NCBI GenBank assembly: GCA_963779485.1
Contig: CAVZYJ010000012.1
Coordinates: 62,001 to 126,000, forward strand
Direction: 5' to 3'
Source: CAVVJA01 sp963779485
Lineage (GTDB): Bacteria > Actinomycetota > Actinomycetes > Mycobacteriales > Jatrophihabitantaceae
DNA length: 64,000 nt
Shown: positions 63,187 through 64,000 of the stretch, one piece after another
Numbering within the stretch: position 1 is the first letter of the stretch
Layout: the number at the start of each line of letters is the position of its first letter
Position numbers and translations under genes: made by a program
The notes under the pieces: generated by a model
What the model saw: the letters and a program-made list of their open reading frames with translations, nothing else
The model's database searches: none
What the model was told of the DNA's origin: nothing

Positions 63187-64000
63187 GATGCACAATCTGG
63201 CGATGAGCACTCAGCGGGGACCTCTCGAAGTGGGCGTGTCGGCCCGCGAGGCCGAGGTGCTGAGTGCCGTCGCCGAGCATCTGACCAACGCGGAGATCAG
63301 CGCCCGGCTGTTCATTTCGATCCGCACCGTCGAGAGCCACGTCTCATCCCTGCTGCGGAAGTTCCAGGTGGACGATCGGCGAGCACTCGCCGCCGTTGCC
63401 GCGACCATGCGGCCGACCGCGACTTCCGGCGGGATGGCGACGGTCGCCGCTCGAATACCCTCCACGTTGACGCCTTTCGTCGGGCGCGTGACCGAACGAA
63501 AGGTGCTGGCCGAGGCGCTCGGCTCGCACCGGCTGGTTACCGCCGTCGGTCCGGGCGGGATCGGAAAGACCCGCCTCGCGCTGAGCGTCGTCGCAGAGGT
63601 GTCCGACCGGTTCGCGGACGGAGCCTGGTTCGTCGATCTGGTGCCCGTCACGGACCCGGCGATGATCGCGCCGACGATTGCCGAGACGCTGGGCCTGGGC
63701 GAGCATCAATCGCGCTCGCCGGAGGACAGCGTCCTCCGCTGGCTGGCCGAACGGGAGATACTTCTCGTACTCGACAACTGCGAGCATCTACTCGACGGGG
63801 TCGTGGTACTACTCGAGCGATTGCTGGCGGGGAGTCCTCGGCTGACCGTTCTCGCCACGAGCCGAGCTCGGCTGCTCGTACCCTTCGAGTGGGTATTTCC
63901 GGTCCCCGGATTGTCGTTGGAGGCTGACGACGGTGGCCCCGGGGACGCGGCGGCCCTGTTTCTTGGCCGCGCAGCAGCGGGCGGCCATGCGCTCGATGCG
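63187..64000 (+). CDS. LuxR-type regulator with N-terminal HTH and STAND-like ATPase, 3'-truncated
   Basis: About 271 residues are visible; the gene runs off the window. The protein begins with a LuxR helix-turn-helix (SAREAEVLSAVAEHLTNAEI, then SIRTVESHVSSLLRKF, residues 19-60). Next is an NTPase with a P-loop GPGGIGKTRL (about 121-130) and Walker B-like ILLVLDNCEHLLDG. The LuxR domain at the N-terminus is unusual: most large LuxR (LAL) proteins carry it C-terminally. Start chosen at the first ATG with GAGG upstream; ATG 63202 is possible. The rest, probably TPR repeats, is outside. Confidence 0.85.

Overview
The window is high-GC DNA packed with genes: short spacers, many ATGA/GTGA stop-start overlaps, frequent GTG starts. 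Gene content points to an actinobacterium of the Frankia/Mycobacteriales/Geodermatophilus type: a PaaX-controlled box cluster, bkdABC, a PIG-V-like mannosyltransferase, a HelD/HelR-like RNA polymerase factor, CsoR, and winged-helix YcaQ/AlkZ-like protein. This assignment rests on gene content and base composition only. I found no rRNA, tRNA, CRISPR array, transposase, integrase or prophage gene, so it reads as ordinary chromosome.

Layout. 1-9.9 kb: a truncated phosphatase, a 44-aa protein, a membrane mannosyltransferase, the bkdABC branched-chain keto-acid dehydrogenase operon, a HelD-like ATPase, an internally deleted GH63-type glycosidase coupled to a small kinase, and an ArsR/SRPBCC pair with a clear dyad. 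10-20.4 kb: TldE/TldD, a zinc metallopeptidase lipoprotein, two DNA-repair-type proteins, a three-gene signalling operon, and a secreted barrel protein with a frame-broken lipoprotein. 20.4-27.5 kb: the phenylacetyl-CoA epoxidase operon paaABCDE, paaZ, paaI and the TetR regulator paaR, with two near-identical candidate operators. 27.5-32 kb: an ATP-grasp protein, a serine hydrolase coupled to a DhaK lacking DhaL, and a dienelactone hydrolase. 32-40 kb: a frame-broken HtrA protease, a sirtuin-SDR-polyol dehydrogenase-methyltransferase operon, and a large secreted glycosidase. 40-55 kb: paaK, a UDG-type protein with an amidohydrolase, CsoR, a second micro-protein, an antiporter, AraC/VOC, fumarylacetoacetase, and an uncharacterised 470-aa protein coupled to a GH13 alpha-glucosidase. 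55-64 kb: the benzoyl-CoA 'box' cluster (ligase, boxB, boxC, amidohydrolase) divergent from a PaaX-type regulator, then a LuxR-type ATPase cut by the window edge.

Main theme. Two aerobic CoA-thioester/epoxide routes for aromatic acids lie in one window. PaaK activates phenylacetate, PaaABCDE epoxidises it and PaaZ opens and oxidises the ring. The benzoate-CoA-ligase-like protein, BoxB and BoxC do the parallel job on benzoate. No boxA is visible, and the downstream beta-oxidation genes of the paa pathway are also outside the window.

Three genes (near 19,980, 32,790 and 37,220) carry apparent single-base frame breaks, all of the same kind (one extra base). That may mean assembly indels, so those gene models should be treated cautiously.
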